A stretch of 64,000 bases of DNA. Origin: Aquila chrysaetos chrysaetos. Lineage: Eukaryota; Chordata; Aves; Accipitriformes; Accipitridae. Below the pieces are notes generated by a model. It saw only the letters and a list, made by a program, of their open reading frames with translations, searched no databases and was not told where the DNA came from. Positions 34,075-45,700 of this stretch are shown here, one piece after another. Both the position numbers and the translations under genes were made by a program. Where the stretch lies: contig NC_044012.1 in assembly GCF_900496995.4 (NCBI RefSeq), forward strand, positions 6,572,001 through 6,636,000, written 5' to 3'. How positions within the stretch are numbered: the stretch's first letter is position 1; each line of letters starts with the position of its first letter.

Positions 34075-36176
34075 TCCCACAGCCTTGCCACCTTAACTAA
34101 AAGTTCTCCGTGTGAGTTGTTGTTGGGGGCTTTGCTAGAGCGACAACCCGCCTTGCCACCTTCTATTGCGTTTTTTAAAGAGCAAAAACTCAAAACAATT
34201 TTAAAACAAAGTTGGCTTTTGGGGTTGGTTTTTGTTGGTGGTTTTTTGTTTGGGTTTTTTTTTTTTTCCCCTTTTCCTTTTTTTTTCTTTTTAAGGTGGG
34301 CTGGCTCCGTGTTGGCCAACCTAAAGTTCTACATGAGTTTCTTTTCTGTTTATTATTATTATTATTATTATTTTTTTATTTTTGTGGGGGCTTGCTGTTG
34401 TGGTTTTGTTTTTGTTTTTTTTTTTTTAAATTTAAAAGATCCAACTCGCCACCAACTCAGTTCTTCATATGAAGCTTGCTCTTCTTTGAAACCTGCCATC
34501 CACATTATATATATATATATTTTTAAGTTCATGAGGTTTTTTTTTCTTTTGAGCTTGCTGTGTCCAAAAAGTCAGATTTTTTTTTTTTGCCATCCTGAGT
34601 TCTTCATATGAGATTTGAGCTTTGCAAAAAGAAAAATAAAATTAAAAAAAAATACAAAAAAACACAAAACAAAAACAAAAAAATACAAAAACAATGTGAA
34701 ATTTTTAGACTCCAGCTTGCTGAGTTCCATCAGTTTTTAGCGTTGTTGTGCAAAACTAGAGATATGCCTAGATCAACCTGCCAAAATCAAGCCTGCATCA
34801 ACCTTCGGTGTGTTCATGTGAGTTTTGGCCTTAATCTGCCAAACGTGAGACTTTAGTCTGCCATTAGAATCCCATACTCATCTCATGCATTACGCTTGCT
34901 ATTTTGTCTTAGCAACAATGAACTATAACTGTTTCGAAAGACTATGAAAAAGAGACATTATATTAATAAAAAACCCTGCATGCTGGTCATGTATGGTATA
35001 ATTATTTTTTTTTTTTTTCTTTTGCTTGGAAATGGACTTTTGGAGACTATTATGGCATGGCATTCATCCTTTTGTTTTATTGCCTCATCACTTTTTTGGG
35101 TTGAAAGCAAAAAAGTGCAACCTTTGATCTTCCTCCTCCTCCTCTTCCTCCCCATTAAAGTTTGCATCTGCTCTAAAACTGCTTTGAGTTACTCAAAACT
35201 TCAGACTTCCTTTTAAATGCACTGAAGCATTCCCTCTCAAAAAACCCGCCAGAATGGATTTTGATAACCTAATGTGGCAAAAAAAAAATATAAAAAAAAA
35301 ACACACAAAAAGAACTTTGGAAAGATGTTCAAAAACAAAATTCACATCCCACTCGGGGGGGACATTGAAACCATGCTGTTGCCTAAAACAGTCTAAAAAT
35401 TAATTTTAAGTGATCTGCCCCATTTTTTTTTTTTTCCTTTTGCATTTGGTCATTGTCAAATGTGGAATGCTCTGGGTTCCTAGTATATAATTTAATTCTA
35501 GTTTCTGTCATCTGTTAGCCCAGTTAAAATGTATGCTACAGATAAAGGAATGTTATAGATAAATTCGAAAGAGTTAGGTCTGTTTAGATGTAGATTTTTT
35601 TTAAAGATTGATGCACTAAATTGTTTACTGTCGTGATGTAAAGGGGGGTAGAATTTGCAACGGGACTGTTTTAAAAAGTAGTTTATGCAGCATGTGCTTG
35701 CAACTTAAATATAAGTTGGGTATATGTAGTCCTTGCTATACCACTGACTGTATTTGAAAACCAAAGTATTAAAAGGGGGAGGCACCCCTGTTTATATCTA
35801 TAGGGGTATTTTACATTCAAAATGTATGGGTTGGTTTTTTGGTTGGTTTTTTTTTTTTTTTTTTTTTTTTTTCCAAAATTGAAGTATTTGGGACTGAATT
35901 GCACTAAGATATAACCTGCAAGCATATAATACAAAAACAACAAAAAAAAATTACGAACCTGTTTAGAACGCTAATACAATTTATGCAGTTATAAAGATGG
36001 CATTACTGCACAGTTTTAAAATGATGCAGATTTTTTTACAGTTGTATTGTGGTGCAGAACTGGATTTTCTGTAACTTCAAAAATTCCACAGTTTTAAAGG
36101 CAATAATCAGTAAATTTTATTTTCAGGGACTGATATCCTGTCTTTTAAAAAAAAAATGGAAAGTAAATCTTACCAC

Positions 36177-36182
36177 AATAAA
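36177..36182 (+). terminator. MAF: Polyadenylation signal AATAAA (proximal)
   Basis: AATAAA in AT-rich 3'UTR sequence, followed by an A-rich stretch. It may be used as an alternative end about 160 nt before the distal signal. Confidence 0.45.
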
Positions 36183-36340
36183 TATAAAAAAATCTTGTCA
36201 GTTACTTTTTCTTTTACATATTTTGCTGTGCAAAATTGTTTTATATCTTGAGTTACTAACTAACCACGTGTGATGTTCCTATGTGCTTTTCTTTCATTTT
36301 CGACTCTATGGTTATATCAAAAGAGAGAATAATCTACAAT

Positions 36341-36346
36341 AATAAA
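36341..36346 (+). terminator. MAF: Polyadenylation signal AATAAA (distal, main)
   Basis: AATAAA is followed within 20 nt by a T-rich tract, as expected of a cleavage site. The context AATAAACTGCATTTTT matches my recollection of the mammalian MAF message end. Cleavage is expected around 36360-36370. Confidence 0.65.
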
Positions 36347-38735
36347 CTGCATTTTTTTGATTCCGTACTCAGTTTCTTAGTCTGTAGTTCAAAGTTCAAT
36401 AACTCCGAGAGCAAGTACTTCAGTGTACTGCCTGGCGAAGGGGTGATGCTGATACAAGAGCTGGACTCAATAATATTCAGGAGGGGAGAAGGGAAAGGAT
36501 AGCTTCCTGTAAAATGGAAAATTGTCGCCCGCTAGAAATCAAGTTATCTTTCAGGTAGATGAAAAACGTGAGCTTTCAGGTGCTGCTTCTGTCTTCTCAG
36601 TATTGCACTGAGCTCAGTTTCAGTGACTCAGATCATCCCACCAGGTTTTAGGAGACCTCAAAGGGGAGGTCTGCTTAAAAACCTGATGACATGATACGGC
36701 CCTATATTTTGATTGTTTTATGATGGAGTGAAGTGAAAGGGAAGACTTCACATCCTCTTATCATCTGATCCCAGCAAAGCATGCCTGTCTCTAGTAAGAG
36801 ATGACACCGCATCAGGCTTGGCTCGTCACAAAGCCACTTAATGCTAGATCGAAAGATTTCTTGCCATTTGGGTCCATACTGCCTCCTTTTTTTTTCTTCG
36901 CTTTGCTTTCCCCCTCCCCTTCTTCTTTTGTTTGCCCCATGGTGGGTTTTTTGGTGGGGTTTTTTTTTTTGTTGGGTTTTTTTTTTTATTTTTTTTTTTG
37001 CTACAGGCCTTAGAAAGCCCAGAGAGAACTGAGGAGCAGAGAAAAAAAAATTCAAAGGACTTCCTCCAACTTTTGAGAGTTATTTGTCCTAAACAGTCAA
37101 TCCAAAGGTTAACGTGCTAGAAGCGTTCAGGTCTCCGAGCCCCTCTTCACTTCAGTTCTCCATGTCAAAGGGCGTTTCGACTTTGAAAGGCTCCTCAAAC
37201 CCTCCGCCCAGTTTGTTTAAAGCCACCTTGCCGGAGAACCTCCAGCATCCGTTTGCAGAGCCCTCTCCCGCTCCTTGAACGGGATTATCTGCCCAGGTTA
37301 TTGGAGAAGCGGAGGACTCTCCGAAGGATGCTCCAGCCGCTCCAGGATGGGGGTTTTATCTCCAGACCCGGGCTCGTAAACCCAGCGTTTTTTTTTTTTT
37401 TGCCTTTATATTCCCCCCCCCACCCCACCACTCTTGGTGCAACTTCTTCCCAGCTGTAAGGTCATCCCTCCCGGGCGCTGGTGGCACTGAAAGGAGAGGA
37501 CCTGTTGCCGTTCCTCTGCCCGGCTGGACCAGCCCACGTCTCGGAGCCCATCCTGCCCCGTGTGCCGAGGTCAGGATGCGGCCCCGAGCCCCCCTGCGGG
37601 CGCCTGCACCCACGGGAACCTGCGTCAGTGGGCGCTGGGCGCTGCCGGAGGTCAACCTGCTCCTGCTGAGGTCCCTCTGAGGGGACGTGGGTGACGGCAG
37701 GCGTTGGTGGCCGTGGTTCCCGATGCCGATGCTGCGCCTCGCCCCTCCCCGGTGCCGGGGCACCAACCTGCCCTTTGGCATCTGACCTGCTGTTGCACCA
37801 GGGTTTGAGTAATGGTTCAAGCTCCAGATTCTGGTTAATTCGAGTTCCATTTGCTGGTTAATGTGTAAGCCGTGGGTAAACTGGCTGCTATTGGCCGAGC
37901 AGAGAATTATCTGCTCGGAAAGACAGGACTGCTTTTTACTTCTTCTCCCACCTCGCCTTCCCCGGCCGAGCCTTTACTGATGCCCCGGGGTTTTTTTGCA
38001 GGGGGTCGCTTAGAGGCTTTGCCGCTGCCCTCGCCGAGAGCTCCCAAAGGAGCCCTGCCCTAAGGAAGGGAAGGAGCGAGGCCTCTCCTCGGCAAAGCCC
38101 CCCCAAAGCGACGCTGCAGCCCCCGGGGGAGCGCGCAGCCCCACGGACCCGCTTCTGGGCCAGCCGCATCCCCGCGTCCCTCTGCCGCTCCGGGTTTCCT
38201 TGCAGGCAAAGTTAGGAGCTGGCGCTAGGATTTGAAGAGTGGTGTGAAGCGACCGAGTAGCGCAGAGCGAGGGGAGCACCGCTGCCTCCTTGAAGTATCT
38301 TCTTTCTCGGAGGCAAAAAAAAAAAAACCCACCCTGTTTGAACAGCGATAAGAGAAATCCTTCCTAGAAATAGACCGAGTGCAAAAGGGAAAATTCCCAT
38401 CACACACCCAACCTGAGAGGGAAAAAAGGCTCTCTCCCAATTTGGCATCGTTATGACACATTGCAATCTTGCTTTGCAAATAAAAAAAAAATGCAGCCTT
38501 CCTCAGGCTGCACTTGAATTTCAGCCTGAAACACACCAACTGCCCAGCTGAAGGAGAAAAAAAAATAGATGCAACGTTTTAATGTTCACTAAAGCAAAGG
38601 GAGTAGTGGGGTTCTCTGTATGAATCATTGCAGGGGAGCGCCCACCTTTGCCGCAGGACTGCTTGCTGAGGACTAATTGGAACCGCTCTGCTCTGAATAA
38701 CCTACGTTCATTAATCACCCCTCGCTTGACTGTGG

Positions 38736-38802
38736 CCTCAATCCTGCTCCCATTGAGCTCGGAGGTGCAATCCCCAGGGATTTCAAAGGGGAGCAGGATC
38801 CC
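38736..38802. repeat. Small palindromic dispersed repeat, copy 2
   Basis: Perfect 11-bp inverted arms ATCCTGCTCCC (38741-38751) and GGGAGCAGGAT (38789-38799) enclose 37 bp that include CATTGAGCTC and GATTTCAAAGG. Shared words with the copy at 27947 place them in the same family. Repbase assignment is unknown to me. Confidence 0.55.
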
Positions 38803-40038
38803 GCCGTTCTCCCGCAGGTACCTCTCCGGCTAAAGCAGGGGGAACGCTGCCCGAGCCGGGCAATCGTGTGTCAAAAGGCATGCGTGGTCTTAATCTGCCC
38901 ATCGCTAACAACATCCTATTTCTCCCATAGTCCTACAGTGCTTTCCCATTTATTACCTACATTACAAAGAACTTTCATGTGACCGGTGCCGGGAGATACG
39001 TGCACGGAGAGCGGCCCTTTGCTGGGGAAATGGTGTGCACTGTGGATCAGCCCTCTCCTCCCTCCCCATCCCACCTTACGCTTAAGCCTTTTTTATTTTG
39101 CCCCCCTAAAATGAAACATAACCCTCCGCCCGACCTCCAGGCTTCTGCTGAGCAGGGTCCAAGAGTATTTTTGTGTTTGTGCTGCAGCGTTTTACCCTGC
39201 TCGAGAAATGTCATCCTGGACTGCATCCTAAAAAAAAAAGAGGGGAGAAGGGAGGGAAATATCCCGGTAGCACCAGTGCATATTTATTTCTTGAACAATT
39301 TCTCACCACCGCTGGGCAGGCACCGTGCGAGAAGCGCCCGTTTGCAAACGGAGCGGTGAGAGCTTCTATTTATTAGAAAGTCTTCTTCACCCTTTTAAAA
39401 CAAAAACGCCTGCGCTGAATCAAAATGCCACTTGAAAACTACCCCCACGCGAAACATGGCAGCAAATTTTTCGTTTAAAAAATGAACTTTGCCAGCTCTT
39501 TTTTTCCTTTCCCTTCCGAAAGCTTTTGCGCAGCTGTTTCCTCCCCCTCCCTCTGCGTAGTGTGTAGGAAGTTCTTGATCTAGAATCATTCATAATTTTA
39601 ATACCAATTTCTATTTGACATAATATACTAATATCAGATAGAGAGTGTAGCTGCTTCCTGGATTTAGGGAGGAAATGATGCATATATCAGAATTATCTGC
39701 TCAGATGCCAGAACTACATTGGTGTCATTTCAGCATGTGCTGCATTGAAAGGAAATCCTCTATATTTATTACTCCGATCATCAGAGGAGCTAAATGGACC
39801 CACTGTTTCTGACACCTGTTCAGATGGCTGAATTTAAAATTTCACACAGGAAAAAAAATAATAATCCTACATACTTCAATGTTAGGAATTAAGATTTTTT
39901 GATAAACTTTCTTCCCTCCCTCTTTCCGAATGGCTGTGTTGTGAGCGGCTGCCATGAGGCTTGGGCGTTCCAGGGGTAGCTATGGAGAGTGGGATAGATT
40001 TTGTTTGCTCAGCCGGGACAAAAAGCAATCCTGCTTGT

Positions 40039-40056
40039 ACACACACACACACACAC
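40039..40056. repeat. (AC)n microsatellite
   Basis: A short perfect CA run of about nine units in intergenic DNA downstream of MAF. No further structure was noted. Confidence 0.85.
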
Positions 40057-41159
40057 TCGAGTCGTCTGTAGTCAAATGCTTCAGATACCTGTTTTAAGTG
40101 CAGGTCTTGGTATGAATAACACGAGGTAGCACACCCCGGGACGTGGCACAGGTGAGCGGCTGTCGAGAGAATTCATCTTTTTGGGAGGGACCTGAGCACT
40201 CAACCACTTCACACTTTTAAGGCCCCTCTAATGAATTTTTTGGGCACAGCAGCTACAAATCAATAGATTAAAATACTGTACACTCTGCTGCATCTAATTC
40301 TTGACTGCCTGAAATTGTGGGGGAGGACCGAGAATAACATTTGTCACTCTCTGAGGGCTCAGTGCATTCAGATTTGTGAGCTGTAAGCCAACACGATGCA
40401 AAAATAGTCCAGGATGTGACTTAACTTTTCAAGTGAAAAGCAAAAGGCCAGGGATCGGCGAGGCTGTAGCCGGGTGTAGCGGCAGATAGGCGGCTCCGGC
40501 TCCAGCCCCGGCTATCTCCCACCGTATCAGATTGACCCGGCACGGTTTGATAACGTCTCGGTGCCCCCGATGCAAGCTGCTCGTATCTTATTGCTCGCTG
40601 AAATGATCATTTTCTTCCACTGTTGCCGTACCCAAATTTTTTTTTTCCTGAAGTCTAGCTTTTAAACCCGAGCCACTTCCGACAGCAGTGAAGCGTGCAG
40701 GCCTGTAGTTGTGGTGCAGTGAGTTACGGGGATGGAGACTGCCCTGCCTCTCTCCTTGCTTGGTTTGAAGCCCTGTGGCCTTTGTGACGTGGTCTCCTTT
40801 GCTTTTTTTTTATTTTATTGTTTTTTAATCCATCTCTATGAATCACCTTGCACGGAGGGAATCGAAGCCAGAGCAGAAGTTTGCTGGAAGTGGTGTTTCT
40901 GCGCCACGCAGAAAAAAAAATACCCAGCAAGCAACAAATCAAGCAGTGTCTTCAAGTTTCCAGCGGGGGTAGGGAACGGAGCGTCCCTGGTTGCCACTCT
41001 CAATTGTTAATTCATAAAGAAGCACAGTCCTGAAAAATGTTCTCAGCAGCTTGTCCCCCGTTGAAGCAGAAATGTCAATGACTGCGTACGGAGGCGTTAA
41101 GGCTCGACACCCTATTTCAGCGGGAGCTCTGGCATCTCCCTGCCCCTCATCCCTTGGGT

Positions 41160-41720
41160 TTTGGTGTTAAACTCGCTCGTCCCCGAGGGCTGCAGAGCAG
41201 GGTGCCCAGGACCGGGGGGCACACCCATTTGCCTCCCCCCCGCCCTCCCGGCACCTGCCTCGGCCCGGGGAGAGCAGCACACTGGGGGAGAATTCTGGCA
41301 CGGCTTCTTAAACGCCTGCTTCCAGCAGCTTGAAAATAACCCGGCCCGGGGAGGGGGTCCCTCTCTAACGGTGTAAACCCCCCTCCCTTCCCCCGACGAG
41401 CTCTCCAGCAGCACCCGCGGGGTGCTGGGCGGGCAGTCCGGGGCTACCTCGGTAGCCCGGAGGGGCGGATGGCCCCGGGGGCGGCGGGGCCCGGCCGGGG
41501 GCTGCCCCGCGCACCGCCCCCGCCAGGCCGGCTCGGCCGCCGCGTCGGGGGGTGGCCCCGGCCTTTTCCGGGCACCCACGTCCCCCGGGGCGGGTGGAGG
41601 TGCTCCCACGCACACGGGTTGGGGGGCTGCCCCCAGCCCCGGGGTCCCACCGCAGGCAGGTGCGGGGCGGGGGCGGGCAGGGAGCCGGGAGGGACGGGGA
41701 AGGGCGAGGGCAGCATCCTT
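41160..41720. other. Second CpG-rich block (orphan CpG island)
   Basis: About 560 bp are extremely GC-rich with many CpG, densest at 41440-41600. It lies 4.8 kb beyond the MAF polyadenylation site. No recognisable protein is encoded, and the several overlapping frames on both strands are typical of stop-poor GC-rich DNA. It could be the start of a non-coding RNA, an alternative exon region or a distal regulatory island. No TATA box or clear splice sites were seen. Confidence 0.6.
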
Positions 41721-41918
41721 TGGTTGGTTGTTTGCTCGCTTGTTTGTTTGTTTCCAAATGGAATTCCTGGAACAAAAGGGGAGTCTGTGCGTAACTAAAG
41801 GATCCGTCCGGGCATCCAAAGCTTAGCTCCGGTGTGTCACCCAGGCGGCTTCAGCTGGCTGACCGTCCCCTAGGTATGTTCACAGAGCACTTCCCCTCCT
41901 TTTTGGTTCACAGTCGTC

Positions 41919-42227
41919 TTTTTTCTTTTCTTTTCTTTTCTTTTCTTTTCTTTTCTTTTCTTTTCTTTTCTTTTCTTTTCTTTTCTTTTCTTTTCTTTCT
42001 TTTTTTTCTTCTTTTCTTTCTTCTCTTTTCTTTTCTTCTCTTTCCCTTTCTTCTCTTCTCTTTCCATCTCTTCTCTTTTCTTTCCCTTTCTTTTCCCTTA
42101 TTTTCTCTTTTCTTTTTTCTTTTCTTCCTTGTTTCATCTTTTCATCTTTCTTCCTTTCTCTTTTCTTTTCTTGTTCTTAATTTTTTTCCCTTTCCTTCCT
42201 TTTCTTTTTCCTTTCTTTTTCTTTTTT
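41919..42227 (+). repeat. Long polypyrimidine tract
   Basis: About 310 bp are almost purely C and T on the + strand, with only a few A or G (around 42065, 42098, 42130-42145, 42173 and 42179). Such tracts can form triplex DNA where mirror symmetry exists, as in the (TTTTC)n core. It begins about 200 bp after the GC-rich block at 41160-41720. Confidence 0.9.
41921..41995 (+). repeat. (TTTTC)n microsatellite, 15 units
   Basis: Fifteen perfect TTTTC units are followed without break by a longer, imperfect pyrimidine tract up to about 42227. The reading frames across it (Phe/Ser/Leu on +, Lys/Glu/Arg on -) are compositional artefacts. Confidence 0.97.
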
Positions 42228-42250
42228 GCCTGTGCTCACATGGAGACTAA

Positions 42251-42312
42251 TCTAAACCCCACTGCAATCAAAGGGAGCTTTTTAAATGACATTTTGGATC
42301 AGGCCCTGAGAT
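42251..42312. repeat. Small palindromic dispersed repeat, copy 4 (eroded)
   Basis: CCCCACTGCAATCAAAGGGAG is followed by AAATGACATTTTGGATCAGG, CCCTGAG. This matches the family order (CCACTG-AATCAA-GGGAG, then GGATCAGG) without a clean hairpin. It directly follows the pyrimidine tract. Confidence 0.4.
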
Positions 42313-42757
42313 CGCTGCAGGGAGCAAGATGGGGCAGGGGGGGGGCAGGATTTACATTTCATGGCTTTTAAAGAATCTGAAGTACGGAGACTTTCTGAGG
42401 CTGAGTTTCCCAAGTCTATGTGGATGTATCTCGGAATGTTTATGCGATTAAGCTTAAGGCCCTTTTCTATAAGAAAGCGAGCAGATTCACTTTCCTGCAG
42501 CCTGAACCCCACTTCTCCAATTTGGAGACAAAAGTTCTTGCCAAGGCCTTGGCAGTGGGCTGCCATGATGCTAAAGGGGATGGGGCTAGAATCAGGTTTT
42601 TTTGTTGATATCAGCTTCTAAAGCTGTGGTGCTCTCCACTGCAAACAGCCCCTGCTCCCTCAAGCACTTGGAGCTGTTGCAGTGAAACATTAGTGACAAT
42701 GAAAGTGAGCCCTAAAGTGAACCGAACAAAACCTAGGATTTTTTTTTCTCTCCTCTG

Positions 42758-42780
42758 CCCCCCCCCCCCCCCCGCCCCCC
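42758..42780 (+). repeat. Poly-C run
   Basis: Sixteen C are followed by one G and six C. It is a possible i-motif/G-quadruplex sequence (G-rich on the minus strand) in otherwise ordinary DNA, and its exact length is uncertain. Confidence 0.85.
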
Positions 42781-45700
42781 GCAACTTAACTGCTTCCAAA
42801 TTCCCCGAGGAAAGCATTTTAATACGTAGGAAGAGCTGCTGGAGCCTGCAATGCGATTCAGTGTTTTGTGGTGTGGGATGAACAGATTTTCCTTTCTGTA
42901 GGGTTTCCTCCTGCAAAGTCATTGTAGAGGAGGGAATACTGTAAGATTAAATCTGGTTAAAATACTATATTCATGTCACACCAGATACGATCTCCAGACT
43001 GTGCACAGTCTTTCAGCTTCCTTTATTGTGAAATCCTTTTAAAATAGCACAGTATAGAGTAGAAAACTTATTGAAGTATAACTCTCTTGCACCAACTCTG
43101 TCAGATAAAATGCAGGAAAGTGATCAGCCTTCTTAAATTAATAAATCTGCTTAGTGTCTCTGGCTGCCTTCACGCTGTCTTACTTTCTTTGACTCTTTCC
43201 TTATTAATAAACTGATAGTTAAATAAAGCCGCTAAATGAATCAATGCGCCTTGCCGGTGAAAGCGGGTTGGTGCCATCCTGTTTCAAGTCTCCTGTGATG
43301 TGGCTGAATGGTTGTGGTTTTAGAGCAGGGATGGCCACAGCAAAGGCTGAGACTGCTAAAAGCAGGCTGACCGCATCGCTTTCTGGATGCTCTTCAGGTG
43401 TGAGGCTTGAGTACCTATTCCGCTCGGCCCCATGCATTAATAACAGGATGGATTCACCGACTGGCATGAAAGCAGAGGTCATCTTGAGGAAAATGACACC
43501 AAAGGTCTACGGGAGTCATTTGCTTTAAGAGATCCCGGGCCGTGTGCCAAGTATTGCATTTAAGGAAGTACCATCCCCTTTCTCAGGGAAAAAAAAAAAA
43601 AAGAAAAGGAAAGGAAAACCAAAAAAAAAAGGAAACGTTGCTTTCAGTGGCATGCGGGACCGTTTCAGTGTGCCTGTCCCACCTTTGGGTGGGATGTGGG
43701 AGAGGGATCATTCAGCTGGCACCAAACGTGCAGCGGACTTTTGTTTTCAAAGCTGCAGAGCTGATGTGCAATCAAAATGCTGAAAAAGCGCCTATAGTTT
43801 GTCTTGCTTTTTTTCTTATTCAAACCGATCAGACTTGTGGTTTATTCTTGCTCTGATTATGCTGTATAGTTACAAGAAATGGATGGAGCTGAAGCATTCC
43901 TGCAGGCGGTTTATAGAAAATATATGTATATGCCTGTGTGTGCACACTCAGGGAGAGAAAGTTAACTCTAAGGGACACAACAAAATATCCATATTTAAGA
44001 AATGTGGATTGACTCACTGACTTATCTCACTTATTGTACAAAGACTCACTCTATGTTGAATTTTTTTTTAAATTAGATTTTAAATATGTGTTGACAGGAT
44101 GAATTTGTACAGTGTGAGTAACCGCAGGGAGAAATGACAGCTCTGCTTTTGTTATTAAACTACTGTCTGGAAAATAATGGAGTGTGTACAAAAATTGATT
44201 ATTATTTTGCCAATTACATTAGTGCAGCTAATAACAATCATTAAGAAAGAAATACAGAAAGCTACATGCTTTCAGGTCTTAGAAGCTGATATTCACTGGT
44301 GAGGCAAAAATATGTGTTTTTAAGGTACTTTGTCAGGAAGAGTCTCCTGTTATTAATGTAAAGTAAAGCCTAGATATGTGAGCTGGAAATGTTTTGCTTC
44401 AAACTGTGTTAATTTCTTTTCACTCACTCACAGTTAATAAAAGGTACAAGAGGCTTTCTAAATTTAATATAGGATTTGAATATAAAAGGTCCTATTCTGT
44501 ACCATAGCGGCACAATAGACGTGTTTTACAATGTTAAAAATTCCTTTTAATAATGGTTTATTTTAATATATTTACTAAATTAGGTACCCGAGAGAATCAT
44601 CTACAACGGTGATGTGAAAATCCCTGTTACCTGAGGTCAAAAAAAAAAGGTATGTTTCCATTTTCATTAGCAATTTGACATATTTCAGCAGGGGTGGTAA
44701 TTTGGCTGCTTTGTTTTCTGCTGCTAAGACAGTGCTTTTTGGTCCAACCCTGGGGAGCCGGTGACAGTCTGTGGTGGAGTTCCCTGGGCTGTCGGATGAG
44801 GCTGACTTTCAGGTGCCTACACGAACCATTTGCGATGATGGGGCTTTGTACTTTTGTCAGCCAGGCAGCTCTCCCGTGTCCCACAACTCATATATAATCC
44901 TTTGCAAATGTTTTCTTTCTTTTTCTTCAAATGCTAGCGTTCAGACATCAGCTATGGGGATTAAGGATGGGTCTTCTGAAGATCTCCCTTAGATCTCGAT
45001 GAAAATCATGAGTCTGTGTTAGATGACTTCTGTACTTACAAATTACAATAGAGTTTAATTCACAGCACTGCTTTCCTCTGGAAATTTGTGTTCGTTCAGT
45101 CTGTCAACATTGACTAAAAAATATGCCGCTAATGAAAATGTGGGAATTAAACTTTCAGTCCCTTCCCCTGCTAGACTCAAACAGGCCCTTTATTTTTTCC
45201 GTGGAATCTGATTTTTATTGACCTTGACTATAAAAAATACTAAGTGGCTTAAATGAGCACCAAGGTTGCAGTGACAGATTCCTGTGTGAATTTTTTTTAT
45301 GAAACCTCCTGTTTTAGTTAAGAACACAAGCTGCCGTACAGCCTACCGCACTTTCATCAGCAGTCACGTGCTGTTAGAAAACAGTTGAATTCTACTGGCT
45401 TGTGGAATTAAGCTTGTTTTATTCTTTATTATTTTTTATTATTTTAAGTTTGAGTGAGGATGGGGAAGATGTAATTGGTGCTCTAGACTCTCCGTTAAAT
45501 AGCACCAAGAGGAGTTTTTGTTGGTGTATAGGCTGCGGGAATAGGTTTCTCAAGGAGCACCAGAAGAGGTTCATTTTGAGCCTGAAGCTCCTCTCGCTTC
45601 ACTGAGGAACACCCCGGGTAGGGTTTTGCCTGCAGTGCATTTCTTTCTGTGTTTCACCACTGTAAATGAGAGGGAAACCAGACCACTTGGGTTTTTGTGC

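Larger units (their letters stand above)
32271..36365 (+). other. MAF: MAF primary transcript, short (unspliced) isoform
   Basis: This estimated transcript runs from about 30 bp after the TATA box to just beyond the last good polyadenylation signal. It comprises a leader of about 700 nt, the coding exon and a 3'UTR of about 2.3 kb. Short-isoform MAF messages made from one exon are known in vertebrates. Both ends are inferred from TATA and AATAAA positions, so either may be off by tens of bases. Confidence 0.7.
34073..36365 (+). other. MAF: MAF 3'UTR
   Basis: The first 800 nt contain degenerate repeats related to the stop/donor sequence. T/G-rich tracts follow (34206-34262 and 35828-35872, the latter ending in 26 T), then an ATT run (34348-34372), a TA run (about 34506-34520) and long A-rich pieces. 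The distal part, about 35990-36365, is AT-rich but of ordinary complexity. From memory it closely resembles the terminal 3'UTR of mammalian MAF, including the final AATAAACTGCATTTTT. A TTGCACTA word (35899-35906) is an 8-mer match for the miR-130/301 family. Confidence 0.75.
36366..41159. other. Downstream intergenic DNA, GC-rich patches
   Basis: No gene was recognised. A G/T-only tract lies at about 36943-37000. GC-rich DNA spans about 37200-38220 with many short frames on both strands, none recognisable. A palindromic repeat (38736-38802) and an AC run (40039-40056) are present. TGCTTCTGTCTTCTCAG (36584-36600) looks like a splice acceptor, but the sequence after it does not encode the known long-isoform tail of MAF. 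Confidence 0.6.

Noticed and set aside
32905-34611. A continuous frame of 568 codons starting before MAF
   Set aside because: It starts at GTG, not ATG, and from about 33640 it reads the MAF bZIP in the wrong frame, giving Arg-rich and then low-complexity sequence. The true product switches frame.
36584-36660. Pyrimidine-AG site that could be the acceptor for MAF exon 2
   Set aside because: The sequence after the AG, joined in phase, does not resemble the known long-isoform tail (no TEPTRK-like or FWKPQH-like residues).
41112-41826. Frames of up to 235 codons on both strands in the second GC-rich block
   Set aside because: They are stop-poor GC-rich DNA. None has a recognisable domain, and they overlap each other heavily.
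41834-42250. A 138-codon Phe/Ser/Leu frame and Lys/Arg/Glu frames on the other strand
   Set aside because: They are translation artefacts of the (TTTTC)n and pyrimidine tract.
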